From JAUVXY01 sp964392345 (lineage in GTDB: Bacteria; Actinomycetota; Humimicrobiia; Humimicrobiales; Humimicrobiaceae), in NCBI GenBank assembly GCA_964392345.1, contig CAYMPQ010000023.1:1-22122 (forward strand): DNA of 22,122 nt. Direction: 5' to 3'. Numbering within the stretch: position 1 is the stretch's first letter; every line of letters begins with the position of its first letter. The notes under the pieces are model-generated. The model made no database searches, had not been told where the DNA came from, and saw only the letters and a program-made list of their open reading frames with translations. This document shows positions 14,294 through 22,122 of the stretch, one piece after another. The translations under genes and the position numbers were made by a program.

Positions 14294-14700
14294 AGAGATT
14301 GTTTGTTTTGATGAGTCTATTATTTAAATGAGAAATCTAGCTGGGACCTGCTTATTACTTCGGACGCCTGGTTTTATAGTTAACTCATTTATTGGGAAGG
14401 TCCTACCACCTTACTGTAGCGCATAGCCCTGCAAGAGATCTCAGAATCATTAAAAATCTGTACATTTTTTTCGCCACAACCTACTTTTAGTTTTTTTTAA
14501 TAATAAAAACAGCATCTATTGCTACTGATTTATAAGAGGTTGTACTACGAATAATTACTGCTATGTATGGTACTTTTATAGTATGCGACAAATATTACAT
14601 TTATCTAATGTAATTATAACATAATAGTAATAAATATTTTAGATATTTATACAAATTTTTTAAGAGAAATCTAATTGGAATTTTTTAGGTACAGACTCAG
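14294..14700. other. Intergenic region with possible structured RNA and palindromes
   Basis: No credible gene. 14329-14443 can fold into nested stems. Further on are two AT palindromes: ATTACATT-loop-AATGTAAT (14594-14614) and ATAAATAT-loop-ATATTTAT (14630-14650). These lie beyond the stop of the GNAT gene and could be operators, terminators of low GC or chance. Confidence 0.5.
14329..14443. ncRNA. Candidate structured RNA or element remnant, class unknown
   Basis: An outer stem TGAGA (14329-14333) with TCTCA (14439-14443) encloses a stronger stem GGGACCT (14343-14349) with AGGTCCT (14398-14404; six Watson-Crick pairs and one G-U). The region is locally richer in G and C than its surroundings. 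It matches no RNA class I can recall. Strand is undetermined. Confidence 0.2.
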
Positions 14701-15557
14701 CTAATCCTTTTTAATCATTGCAGGACTTCTAACTTTTTTCTTTAAAGAAATATCTCTTACTGATAATAATTTGCTTTTTGCAAAATCGNNNNNNNNNNNN
14801 NNNNNNNNNNNNNNNNNNNNNNNNNNNNNNNNNNNNNNNNNNNNNNNNNNNNNNNNNNNNNNNNNNNNNNNNNNNNNNNNNNNNNNNNTTTTTTCTTTAA
14901 AGAAATATCTCTTACTGATAATAATTTGCTTTTTGCAAAATCGACCGCAATAGTTTTTAGATCTAACCTCAGAAGAGGAAAATATCTGTCATTCTTTATA
15001 ATATAAAATCCATTTTTTATTAAAAATTTAACAGGTATTAAGTGACTTTTTCTATATTCATCTTTACTCGTATCATCGCTTAACCTTTCTCCAACTGTTT
15101 CTATAAATTTAATCCCCTCATCTATCAAATCTTTTTCAAGTGCCATAAGCATTCTTTTCTCAACACCCATGTTCCTGTACTCAGGTACTACATATAAACA
15201 GCCTAAAAACATGCCCTCGCTGCCAGGAGGGTATACTTTAAACGATTTTAATTTAGGAAAAAGATAATATTTGCCAGATAAGATAATACCTGCGCATTCT
15301 TTGCCGTTAAAGGCACCTTTGATTCTCCCGCCTGATTGCTTGAAACAAAAAATTTTCCTGCAGCTATTTTTATTTCTTTTTTCAAATATTTTACTTTTAA
15401 GCAAATTCCAGACATCCCGGTTTTTACAAAGTTCCTCTATGAAATTAGTATTTTCAGCATCAAACCAATAGTTGCAGTTGACACATTTAATATTTAATTT
15501 TTCTAATTGTTCCAGACTAATATCCTTTATGTTCACTGATTTAAAATTCATATTCAT
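14701..15557 (-). CDS. GNAT-family acetyltransferase, split by a false gap
   Basis: An N-acetyltransferase of the GNAT fold. The acetyl-CoA region reads FLGCLYVVPEYRNMGVEKRM, with the R/Q-x-x-G-x motif as YRNMGVEKR. A cysteine-rich N-terminal part (CVNCNYWFD) precedes it and could bind metal. The gene crosses 100 N. Since both sides of the N run carry the same 55 bases, the gap can be closed by merging them. The frame then continues past SLKKK to VRSPAMIKKD and a TAG at 14701-14703, giving 233 residues. Reading through the Ns instead gives a false end at 14757. The start ATG at 15557 has no clear ribosome-binding site. The substrate is unknown. It is divergent from the aminotransferase gene. 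Confidence 0.8.
14789..14888. other. Assembly gap of 100 N between overlapping contig ends
   Basis: Bases 14734-14788 (left of the gap) and 14889-14943 (right) are the same 55 bases. This is the pattern of two contigs sharing a k-mer-length end that a scaffolder joined with a fixed 100-N spacer. The 155 bases from 14734 to 14888 are therefore probably not real extra sequence. A true tandem repeat is the alternative, but merging gives a clean reading frame. Confidence 0.85.
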
Positions 15558-15644
15558 AGGCTTGTTGCAATTAAAAATATTTTTATTATTTTGTTTAGCA
15601 TTAATTATAACACCATTGGATATTCTTTAAACTTTATTTAATTT

Positions 15645-15673
15645 TTGAATTTTTCAAGCTTTTCATATATATT
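15645..15673 (+). promoter_or_regulatory. Probable promoter of the aminotransferase gene
   Basis: TTGAAT (15645-15650) and TATATT (15668-15673) with 17-base spacing, about 50 bases before the ATG at 15724. Confidence 0.55.
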
Positions 15674-15723
15674 ACTACAAAGTAATTAAAACTGGATTAA
15701 GCATGTAAGGTAAAATAATTATC

Positions 15724-16974
15724 ATGAGTAAAGAAATCATACTTGATCACTGGAAACATCTATACGCTAGTAGAGTAGCCCTGATGTTCTCATCAGAAAT
15801 AAGGGATCTGCTTTCGTTGTCTGCAAGACCTGATATTATCTCTTTCGCAGGAGGATTGCCTGAGGTTAGAGCTCTAAATTATCAAAAATTGGAGAGATAT
15901 ATCCGAAGGGCATTAAAAATGGATGGTGATATAAGCCTCCAGTACGGAAGCTCTGATGGCTACTATCCTCTAAAGACAAAGCTTGCAGAAGTCATGAAAC
16001 TTGAGAATATAGACGCAAATGAAGAAGATATAGTCGTAACCACAGGCGGACAGCAAGCTCTTGACCTGCTGGCAAAAATTTTTATCAATCCCGGCGATCA
16101 CATTATTGTTGAGTCACCGGGTTATACAGGCGCATTGAATTCTTTTAAATCCTATGAGCCAAAAATTGTAAGTATCCCTGTTGACAGCAATGGAATTATT
16201 ACCTCAGAATTAGAGCAAAAACTCAAAGAATTAGAAAATAAAAATATCCAGGTAAAGTTTATATACGTCGTGCCAAATTTCTCTAATCCATCAGGATATA
16301 CTCTAAGCCTCAGCAGAAGGAAAAAAATGCTGTCTCTTGCAAAAAAATATAATACATTAATTATAGAAGACAACCCTTACGGGATGCTTAGATTTGAAGG
16401 AAAGCCGGTCCCATCTATAAAAGAACTCGATATTAAAAGCAGCAACCAAAATGTTGTCTATATAAGTACTCTTTCAAAGATTTTTGCTCCAGGATTCAGG
16501 ATAGGATGGGTCGCAGCTCCACACCCAATACTTGAAAAACTAACACTGGCAGTTCAGTCTGCTGATCTTTGTACCAGTTCTTTTTCACAGAGAATTGCCT
16601 ATGAGTATTTTTCAGATCCATGCTGGAAAGAAAATGTCGTAGATTTTATTAAAATCTACTCAGCCAGAAGAGATATCATGATTAAAACACTGGAAGATCA
16701 TTTTCCTCCCGGGGCAAGCTGGTCCAAGCCAGAAGGCGGATTTTTTGTGTGGTTAAAGCTTCCAGAGTTTCTGGACACAAAGGAAATTTTAGCTGATGCA
16801 ATAAGAAATAAGGTAGCATACGTCCCCGGAAGCGGTTTTTATGCAGATAACAGGGGACGGAACGAAGCAAGACTTGCTTTCTGTTCAGAAAATACAGAAA
16901 GCATAGAAAAGGGGATAAAAATTTTATCAAAAATAATAAAAGACAAGATCAAGCTTTATAGAAGTTTCAAATAA
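15724..16974 (+). CDS. PLP-dependent aminotransferase, class I/II (2-aminoadipate type)
   Basis: A 416-residue fold-type I aminotransferase without a DNA-binding domain, close to the LysN / 2-aminoadipate and MocR-core group. Marks are ISFAGGLPE (39-47), QYGSSDGYYPLK (73-84), VTTGGQQALDL (105-115), VVPNFSNPSG (182-191), the pyridine-binding D216 in IIEDNPYG, the Schiff-base lysine K252 in STLSKIFAPGFRIGW and the phosphate-binding R259. Such enzymes move the amino group of branched-chain, aromatic or aminoadipate substrates to 2-oxoglutarate; which one applies here is not decided by sequence. AAGG lies about 13 bases before the ATG, a long spacing. It is followed on the same strand by ddl after some 80 bases, possibly co-transcribed. 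Confidence 0.88.
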   Translation: MSKEIILDHWKHLYASRVALMFSSEIRDLLSLSARPDIISFAGGLPEVRALNYQKLERYIRRALKMDGDISLQYGSSDGYYPLKTKLAEVMKLENIDANEEDIVVTTGGQQALDLLAKIFINPGDHIIVESPGYTGALNSFKSYEPKIVSIPVDSNGIITSELEQKLKELENKNIQVKFIYVVPNFSNPSGYTLSLSRRKKMLSLAKKYNTLIIEDNPYGMLRFEGKPVPSIKELDIKSSNQNVVYISTLSKIFAPGFRIGWVAAPHPILEKLTLAVQSADLCTSSFSQRIAYEYFSDPCWKENVVDFIKIYSARRDIMIKTLEDHFPPGASWSKPEGGFFVWLKLPEFLDTKEILADAIRNKVAYVPGSGFYADNRGRNEARLAFCSENTESIEKGIKILSKIIKDKIKLYRSFK

Positions 16975-17054
16975 AAAGACCGCTGAAATTCAATTATTTT
17001 GCAGGATTACGGTTTATGAATATTTATTATTAAAATCGAAAAAGAGTGATGAAA

Positions 17055-17999
17055 ATGAAAAAAAATATAGCAGTACTAATGGGTGGCAGATCTCTTGAAA
17101 GGGAAATTTCATTAAAAAGCGGCCACAGGGTTTATGGCGCCTTAAAAAAATTAGGGTATAGTGTAACAAAATTAGACATAGATGAATCTATAGTTGACAA
17201 CCTGACATCAGAAAAAATAGATTTGGCATATATTGCACTGCATGGGAAAGATGGTGAAGATGGGACTATCCAGGAAATACTGGAACTGCTGAACATTCCA
17301 TATACAGGGCCTGGTGTTTATTCAAATATTTTAAGCTTTGATAAAATAATCTCCAAACAGAGCCTTGTAAGCCATAATATCCCAACCCCGCCATTTTATT
17401 TTTTAAATGAAAGCTCATTTATGGAACTTGGGGCATCTAAGCTTCTACCCCTTGTAACAGAAAATTTAGGCCTGCCTCTTGTGGTAAAGCCATCGGCACA
17501 AGGCTCTGCTCTTGGTGTAAAAATTGTAAAAAAACAGGAAGACATACCTGATGCAATAATTTCTGCTCTGGGATACAGTAAAAAAGTAATTATAGAAAAA
17601 TTTATTTATGGGACCGAACTTGCTATCAGCATCATTGGGAAAGATAACCCTCAGATACTTCCTGTTGTGGAAATCGTCCCGGAGAAAGATTTTTTTGATT
17701 TTGAATCAAGGTATTCACCTGGTAAAACCAACTACTTTGTTCCTGCCCGCCTGCCACAGTCATTAACAGAGAAAGTAAAAGAAACAGCCGCTCATGTTCA
17801 TGATGTTTTAAAATGTTCAAAACTTTCAAGAGTTGACATTATTTTAGACAAAAAAGAAAAAATACCTTACGTTTTAGAGCTAAACACTTCGCCCGGAATG
17901 ACTGATACCAGTCTGCTTCCAATGGCTGCTGAAGAAGCAGGCATATCTTTTGAAGAGCTAGTTGAAAAAATTATAAAATTATCACTTGAAGATGATTAA
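17055..17999 (+). CDS. ddl: D-alanine--D-alanine ligase
   Basis: Ddl joins two D-alanines with ATP to give the dipeptide that ends the peptidoglycan stem peptide, so the organism makes a murein wall. The 314-residue protein has the ATP-grasp layout: N-terminal MGGRSLEREISLKSG (9-23), ALHGKDGEDGTIQ (61-73), GLPLVVKPSAQGSALGV in the ATP-grasp domain, and the metal and D-Ala site LELNTSPGMTDTSLLP near the end. The start at ATG 17055 gives the usual MKKNIAVLMGG opening and leaves AAAGAG eight bases upstream; GTG 17046 and ATG 17049 are in-frame alternatives. No other wall gene is beside it. Confidence 0.95.
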   Translation: MKKNIAVLMGGRSLEREISLKSGHRVYGALKKLGYSVTKLDIDESIVDNLTSEKIDLAYIALHGKDGEDGTIQEILELLNIPYTGPGVYSNILSFDKIISKQSLVSHNIPTPPFYFLNESSFMELGASKLLPLVTENLGLPLVVKPSAQGSALGVKIVKKQEDIPDAIISALGYSKKVIIEKFIYGTELAISIIGKDNPQILPVVEIVPEKDFFDFESRYSPGKTNYFVPARLPQSLTEKVKETAAHVHDVLKCSKLSRVDIILDKKEKIPYVLELNTSPGMTDTSLLPMAAEEAGISFEELVEKIIKLSLEDD

Positions 18000-18049
18000 T
18001 TTTGACAGTAAAAATTAGTTCTGCTAATATTCTTTAGGCATTTTAAGAT

Positions 18050-18075
18050 TTAGCATAATTTCTATATTATGCTAA
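18050..18075. repeat. Perfect 10-bp inverted repeat between ddl and tRNA-Arg
   Basis: TTAGCATAAT (18050-18059), loop TTCTAT, ATTATGCTAA (18066-18075). It has no T-run, so it is not a classic terminator. It lies 17 bases before the tRNA, within the expected tRNA promoter region. Confidence 0.55.
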
Positions 18076-18092
18076 TATCATGTATGTATTGT

Positions 18093-18169
18093 GTCCCTGT
18101 AGCTCAGGTGGATAGAGCACAGGATTCCTAATCCTGGTGTCGGCAGTTCGAGTCTGCCCAGGGACACCA
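18093..18169 (+). tRNA. tRNA-Arg (anticodon CCU)
   Basis: A complete cloverleaf: acceptor GTCCCTG pairs with CAGGGAC, the anticodon loop is TTCCTAA with anticodon CCT, the T loop is TTCGAGT, and the 3' CCA is encoded. It reads the rare AGG arginine codon. The accessory module to its right begins 17 bases after its 3' end. Confidence 0.95.
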
Positions 18170-18185
18170 TCTTAACATATGAGGT

Positions 18186-18956
18186 CTAATATCCCCTACT
18201 GGCTGGTTTTACTTTAATTGTCACAATGCTATCTTCACCTAACCTCAGAAGCATATCCCCAATCTGTTCCAGACTGTATCGTTTACCGTTTACCTCTATA
18301 CATGTATCCGACCATCCCCATTTAACAGTGCCTGTAAGTCCATTGCCAGTTAATAGCTTTTCTGCTGATTCAATATCATTTTCAAGAGCATATAAAAGCC
18401 GCCTGTTTGCTTCATTTATATTGAAATAACCGGGATTATAAATACGGCCTCTTGTATCTTTTTCAGCCCAGGAAAGCATATCTTCCCGTTCAGGATTCTT
18501 CTGGTCTTTAATTATTTTAACAAAATCCTCATATCCGCCTGTACCCCCAACATCCTCGGGAGGTCTAAACCTTGCGCCACCAATACATTCAGGAATTCTA
18601 TTCTTTTTGGTATCCTTTAAGCGTTTTTCTACAGTAATCTCATGATTCCATGAATCACCAAAGTCATACTCATATGCACATCTATCATTAGCATCAAAGA
18701 GCTGGTTGATTTTAGTAACTTCTGAATCCAGTTCTGTAATATCCTCTCCATATAATTCACCTGGGGCATATTGGTCATCTGGGATTGTAATTACTATTTT
18801 ATCAAACTCGAATTTGTACAGGTGATAATCAAGCCACCCGAAAGCAGCCTGAATTATCTGATGTAGTTGCTGAAATGTGATGTTGCCTGGTATTCTAAGC
18901 CTTCTCCAGATTACTGGCTCAATTTCCATAATAGATATTTTTACCTGATAAGCCAT
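18186..18956 (-). CDS. Plasmid pRiA4b ORF-3-like family protein
   Basis: A 256-residue protein of the PRiA4_ORF3 family, named after a gene on an Agrobacterium plasmid. The hallmark opening is clear: VKISIMEIEPVIWRRLRIPG (5-24), then TFQQLHQIIQAAFGWLDYHLYKF, YDFGDSWNH, and CIGGARFRPPEDVGGTGGYE. The function of the family is unknown; it is frequent on plasmids and in variable regions. The C-terminal 60 residues or so look like a separate small domain. GGGAGGG precedes the ATG at 18956. It follows hsdR on the same strand by 92 bases and may share its transcript. Confidence 0.88.
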   Translation of the reverse strand: MAYQVKISIMEIEPVIWRRLRIPGNITFQQLHQIIQAAFGWLDYHLYKFEFDKIVITIPDDQYAPGELYGEDITELDSEVTKINQLFDANDRCAYEYDFGDSWNHEITVEKRLKDTKKNRIPECIGGARFRPPEDVGGTGGYEDFVKIIKDQKNPEREDMLSWAEKDTRGRIYNPGYFNINEANRRLLYALENDIESAEKLLTGNGLTGTVKWGWSDTCIEVNGKRYSLEQIGDMLLRLGEDSIVTIKVKPASRGY

Positions 18957-19019
18957 TATCGTTTCCCTCCCTTAGTAATAAAATTTACAGAAAATTATGC
19001 ACCTAACATTTTAACTCCT

Positions 19020-19042
19020 ATATTTAAAATAATTTTAAATAT
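19020..19042. repeat. 23-base perfect AT palindrome after hsdR
   Basis: ATATTTAAAAT (19020-19030), central A, ATTTTAAATAT (19032-19042). It lies seven bases after the hsdR stop. With pure A/T arms it could be a weak hairpin or a protein-binding site. Confidence 0.5.
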
Positions 19043-19048
19043 TTTAAA

Positions 19049-22000
19049 TCAATCATTTCCATTCCAATCTCTGCATAAAAACTCAGTTTGCTCAATTACC
19101 GTTTTGGTAGCTTTTTCCTGCTTATCTGGTGGATAATTATGTTTGCGAAGAATCCTTTTTACTTGTGATCTTAGGTGGGCTTTTACATTATCTCTAATAT
19201 TCCAGTCAATTGTAAGATTTTTCCTAACAGTTATAACCAGCTCTCTTGCAATTTCTTTTAGTATTTTATCGCCAAGTACTTTTACTGCACTATCGTTTGT
19301 CTCTAAAGCATCATAAAATGCAAGCTCATCTTCTGTTAGCCCCAGTTCTTCTCCCCTTTTATCTGATTCTCTTATTTCTTTAGCCAGCTTTATAAGCTCT
19401 TCAATTATTTGGGCAGATTCTATAGTTTTATTGTGATATCTCTTTACTGCCTCTTCTAACATTTCTGAAAATTCTTTTGATTTAACCAGATTTTTTCTTG
19501 CCTTTATTTTTATCTCATCATTTATCAGTCTCTTTAATAGTTCTATTGCTAAATTTTTATGTTTTAGTTTTTTAACTTCAAACAAAAACTCATCAGATAG
19601 AATTGATACATCAGGTTTTTTGAGCCCTGCCGCTGCAAATACATCAATAACTTCAGTTGTAGTAATAGCTTCTGATACTATCTGCTTTACAGCCTGCTCG
19701 ATTTCTTCCTTTCTGTCAGCAGGAATTCTTGTAATTATATTTATTCTTGACTTTACTGCTTCAAAAAAAGCAACTTCATCAGCAAGTTTTAAAGCATCGG
19801 GATGCGGAACTGATAAGGCGTATGCTTTTGACAGCTCAAGGCTATATTTTAAAAATCTTTCTTTTTTATCTTCATCAGAAACAATAAAATCTATTGCCCC
19901 CTGAATTATTTTCATTTTCTCGCCATAACTTGCTTTAAAAATTTTAGAATAATCATATCCATGGATTATTGCCTTTAGCACTTCGTATTTTTCTTTTAAA
20001 ACTGCAACTGCTTCTTCTTTATCAATAACAGGCTTACCTTTTCCACCGCTTGCAGTATAATCTGATATTGCTTTCTTTAAATCATATCCAATGCCTATAT
20101 AATCTACGATTAAACCTCCTGGCTTGTCTTTGTAAACCCTGTTTACCCTTGCTATTGCCTGCATAAGGTTGTGACCCCTCATGGGTTTATCTATATACAT
20201 TGTGGCAAGGCAGGGCACATCAAAACCGGTAAGCCACATATCCCTTACAATTGCGATCTTAAAGCTATCCTTTGGATCTTTAAATCTGTCTGCTAAAAAT
20301 CTCTTTTTCTCTTTTGTATAAATATGTTTCTGCCAGTCTTGCGGGTCTCCTGCTGAGCCTGTCATAATTATTTTTATAACACCCACATTTACATCTTCGT
20401 CATGCCAGCCTGGCCTCAGCTTTATTATTTCATTGTACAAATCAATGCAAATTCTTCTGGACATGCAAACTATCATTGCCTTTGTGTCCAAAGCTTTCTG
20501 CCTTTTCTCATAATGGCCTACTATATCATTTGCAACCTGCGCTAATCTTTTTTCTGAGCCAACTATTGCCTCAAGTTTAGCCCACTTGCTTTTTAGCTTA
20601 GTTTTTTCATCATCTTCTTCACCTTCGGTAACTTCATCAAATCTTTTATCTATTTTAGGTATTTCATTTTCATTTAGTTTTAGTTTTGCAAGCCTGCTTT
20701 CATAATAAATACTTACCGTTGAGCCATCGGCAATTGCGCGCTCTATATCGTAAATATCAATATAATTTCCAAAAACCTCAGGCGTATTTTTATCATCTCT
20801 TTCAAGCGGAGTCCCGGTAAAACCTATAAAGGAAGCATTAGGGAGAGCATCTCTCATATGGCGGGCAAATCCATCTATGAAGTCATACTGGCTTCTATGG
20901 GCTTCATCGGCAATTACAATTATATTAGACCTTTCTGAAAGCATCGGATATTTGGCACCTTTTTCATCAGGAAAGAATTTTTGAATTGTAGTAAATATTA
21001 TTCCTCCACTTGCTACTGATAGAAGTTTTTTTAGTCTGTCTCTTGAGTCTGCCTGAACTGGGGTCTGACGCAAAATATCAGAGCATCTTGAAAATACACC
21101 AAATAGCTGATCGTCTAAATCATTTCTATCTGTTAGCAAAACAACTGTAGGATTATTTAGGGTTAAGACTAATTTTCCTGTATAAAACACCATGGTAAGG
21201 CTTTTACCTGAACCTTGTGTATGCCAAATAACACCAGTTCTTCTGTCACCTTTTTCGCCTGCAGCTTCAATTGTTTTTTCAACTGCTTTGTTTACTGCAA
21301 AATATTGATGGTAGGAAGCCAGCTTTTTTGTGTATTTTCCTTCTTCGTTTTCAAAGACAATAAAATGAGAAATTAAATCAATAATAGTTTTTTTATTAAA
21401 TATTCCATTTATTAGTATTTTTAACTGCTCTGCATTACTGGAAATTACATTTTTCCCGTCTGTGCTTTTCCATGGCATAAAGCGCTCATATTCTGAAGAA
21501 ATGGTGCCCGCTTTTGCAAAGCAGCCATCACTAATTACAAGTATCTCATTGAATTTGAATAAAGACGGCAGTTCAAATTTATAGGTTTGAAGCTGGTTAT
21601 ATGCATATTTTATATCTGTATTTTCATCTACTGGATTCTTAAGCTCAAAAAATATAAGGGGAATACCATTAATAAATATGACTATATCAAGTCTTCGGGT
21701 TTTATCTTTTTCTATAGCTGTAAACTGATTAACTGCTAAAAAGTCGTTATTGCCAGGATCATTATGATCAATGAGCCATATCTTTTTACCTACAATTCTA
21801 TTTGAGCTATCCCTTGTTTCAATATCTGTGCCATCAGTTAAATAATTATGGAGGTTCTTATTATTTGTTGTTAGGTCCTGGGATTCATTTCTTGTGAGCT
21901 TTTTATATACTTCTTCCAGTTCAGATTCTTTGACATTCTGGTTAATATTTCTTAAAGAATCAAATAACCTGTCGACTAGCAGTACTTGTGAGTAAGTGTG

Positions 22001-22120
22001 TCTTTCCTTATAAATTCCATCTGGAGAGATATTTGGTCCAAACCTTATTTCATAACCTAAAGTTGAAAGAAGTTCCAATATATGATTTTCTACTTCTGAT
22101 TCAGATATTAAATTCGGCAT
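19049..22120 (-). CDS. hsdR: Type I restriction enzyme, R subunit
   Basis: HsdR is the motor and nuclease subunit of a type I restriction-modification complex (HsdR2M2S). The 1023-residue frame has every expected part. The N-terminal PD-(D/E)xK nuclease has D145 in RLDIVIF and E159-L-K161 in FFELKN. The SF2 translocase has P-loop TQGSGKS (301-307), DEAH (405-408), FTGTP (434-438) and the motif VI region MRGHNLMQAIARVNR; a helical C-terminal domain follows. The opening MPNLISESEVENHILELL resembles usual HsdR starts, so the ATG at 22120 is probably the true start although only two bases of upstream sequence are visible. HsdM and HsdS are not in the window; they would be expected upstream, beyond its right end. 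Confidence 0.95.
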   Translation of the reverse strand: MPNLISESEVENHILELLSTLGYEIRFGPNISPDGIYKERHTYSQVLLVDRLFDSLRNINQNVKESELEEVYKKLTRNESQDLTTNNKNLHNYLTDGTDIETRDSSNRIVGKKIWLIDHNDPGNNDFLAVNQFTAIEKDKTRRLDIVIFINGIPLIFFELKNPVDENTDIKYAYNQLQTYKFELPSLFKFNEILVISDGCFAKAGTISSEYERFMPWKSTDGKNVISSNAEQLKILINGIFNKKTIIDLISHFIVFENEEGKYTKKLASYHQYFAVNKAVEKTIEAAGEKGDRRTGVIWHTQGSGKSLTMVFYTGKLVLTLNNPTVVLLTDRNDLDDQLFGVFSRCSDILRQTPVQADSRDRLKKLLSVASGGIIFTTIQKFFPDEKGAKYPMLSERSNIIVIADEAHRSQYDFIDGFARHMRDALPNASFIGFTGTPLERDDKNTPEVFGNYIDIYDIERAIADGSTVSIYYESRLAKLKLNENEIPKIDKRFDEVTEGEEDDEKTKLKSKWAKLEAIVGSEKRLAQVANDIVGHYEKRQKALDTKAMIVCMSRRICIDLYNEIIKLRPGWHDEDVNVGVIKIIMTGSAGDPQDWQKHIYTKEKKRFLADRFKDPKDSFKIAIVRDMWLTGFDVPCLATMYIDKPMRGHNLMQAIARVNRVYKDKPGGLIVDYIGIGYDLKKAISDYTASGGKGKPVIDKEEAVAVLKEKYEVLKAIIHGYDYSKIFKASYGEKMKIIQGAIDFIVSDEDKKERFLKYSLELSKAYALSVPHPDALKLADEVAFFEAVKSRINIITRIPADRKEEIEQAVKQIVSEAITTTEVIDVFAAAGLKKPDVSILSDEFLFEVKKLKHKNLAIELLKRLINDEIKIKARKNLVKSKEFSEMLEEAVKRYHNKTIESAQIIEELIKLAKEIRESDKRGEELGLTEDELAFYDALETNDSAVKVLGDKILKEIARELVITVRKNLTIDWNIRDNVKAHLRSQVKRILRKHNYPPDKQEKATKTVIEQTEFLCRDWNGND

Positions 22121-22122
22121 TA

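Noticed and set aside
14390..14425. Minus-strand GGTGGTA resembling the T-box core
   Set aside because: The full AGGGTGGTACCGCG motif, a specifier stem and a downstream aminoacyl-tRNA-synthetase or amino acid gene are all lacking.
14329..14443. 6S RNA or signal recognition particle RNA
   Set aside because: The region is too short for 6S RNA and lacks the conserved SRP tetraloop region; the stems alone do not support either class.
14889..14943. True tandem repeat of 55 bases beside the N run
   Set aside because: Exact identity, a k-mer-like length and the contact with both edges of a 100-N spacer fit an assembly join better.
17632..17829. Minus-strand 65-codon frame inside ddl
   Set aside because: It is antisense to an intact, conserved gene.
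1..22122. CRISPR array
   Set aside because: No set of regularly spaced short repeats was seen; the only repeats are the pair flanking the thi operon, isolated palindromes and the duplicated contig ends.

Overview
The window is AT-rich bacterial DNA. It carries an initiator tRNA-Met, a TPP riboswitch over a thiamine operon, D-Ala-D-Ala ligase, a type I restriction subunit and Shine-Dalgarno sites of the GGGAGG type. A 100-N gap flanked by an identical 55-base overlap marks it as a scaffold from a short-read, probably metagenomic or single-cell, assembly. An uncultivated anaerobic lineage is plausible: there is a homologue of a protein family best known from methanogens, and a GmhA-like isomerase next to a kinase-phosphatase fusion. 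I cannot name the phylum from the sequence.

Layout. 1-76: tRNA-fMet (minus). 264-470: a decayed short gene. 522-1802: an AAA ATPase with a DUF4143-type C-terminus. 1803-2228: intergenic DNA with a hairpin and one copy of a dispersed repeat. 2229-6295: a minus-strand thiamine operon, in transcription order promoter, TPP riboswitch, terminator, thiM, thiE, thiC, thiL. A second copy of the repeat (6343-6403) lies beyond its promoter, so the whole operon sits between direct repeats. 6557-7573: a DUF2099 / methanogenesis-marker-8-like protein (plus).

7710-13870 is a tight five-gene minus-strand operon: amidohydrolase, deoxyhypusine-synthase-like protein, GmhA-like sugar-phosphate isomerase, PfkB kinase-HAD phosphatase fusion, and AGE-family sugar epimerase. 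Isomerase, kinase and phosphatase are the first three activities of ADP-heptose synthesis, but no adenylyltransferase is present, and the companions (amidohydrolase, DHS-like protein, epimerase) are not part of that pathway. I think this is the best candidate for an undescribed sugar-phosphate pathway in the window.

13871-14700 is mostly non-coding, with short or decayed reading frames and possible RNA structures. 14701-15557 is a GNAT acetyltransferase gene interrupted by the false gap. Then come a PLP aminotransferase and ddl (plus), tRNA-Arg(CCT) (plus), and a minus-strand accessory module: a pRiA4b ORF-3-like protein and HsdR, whose start lies at the right edge of the window.
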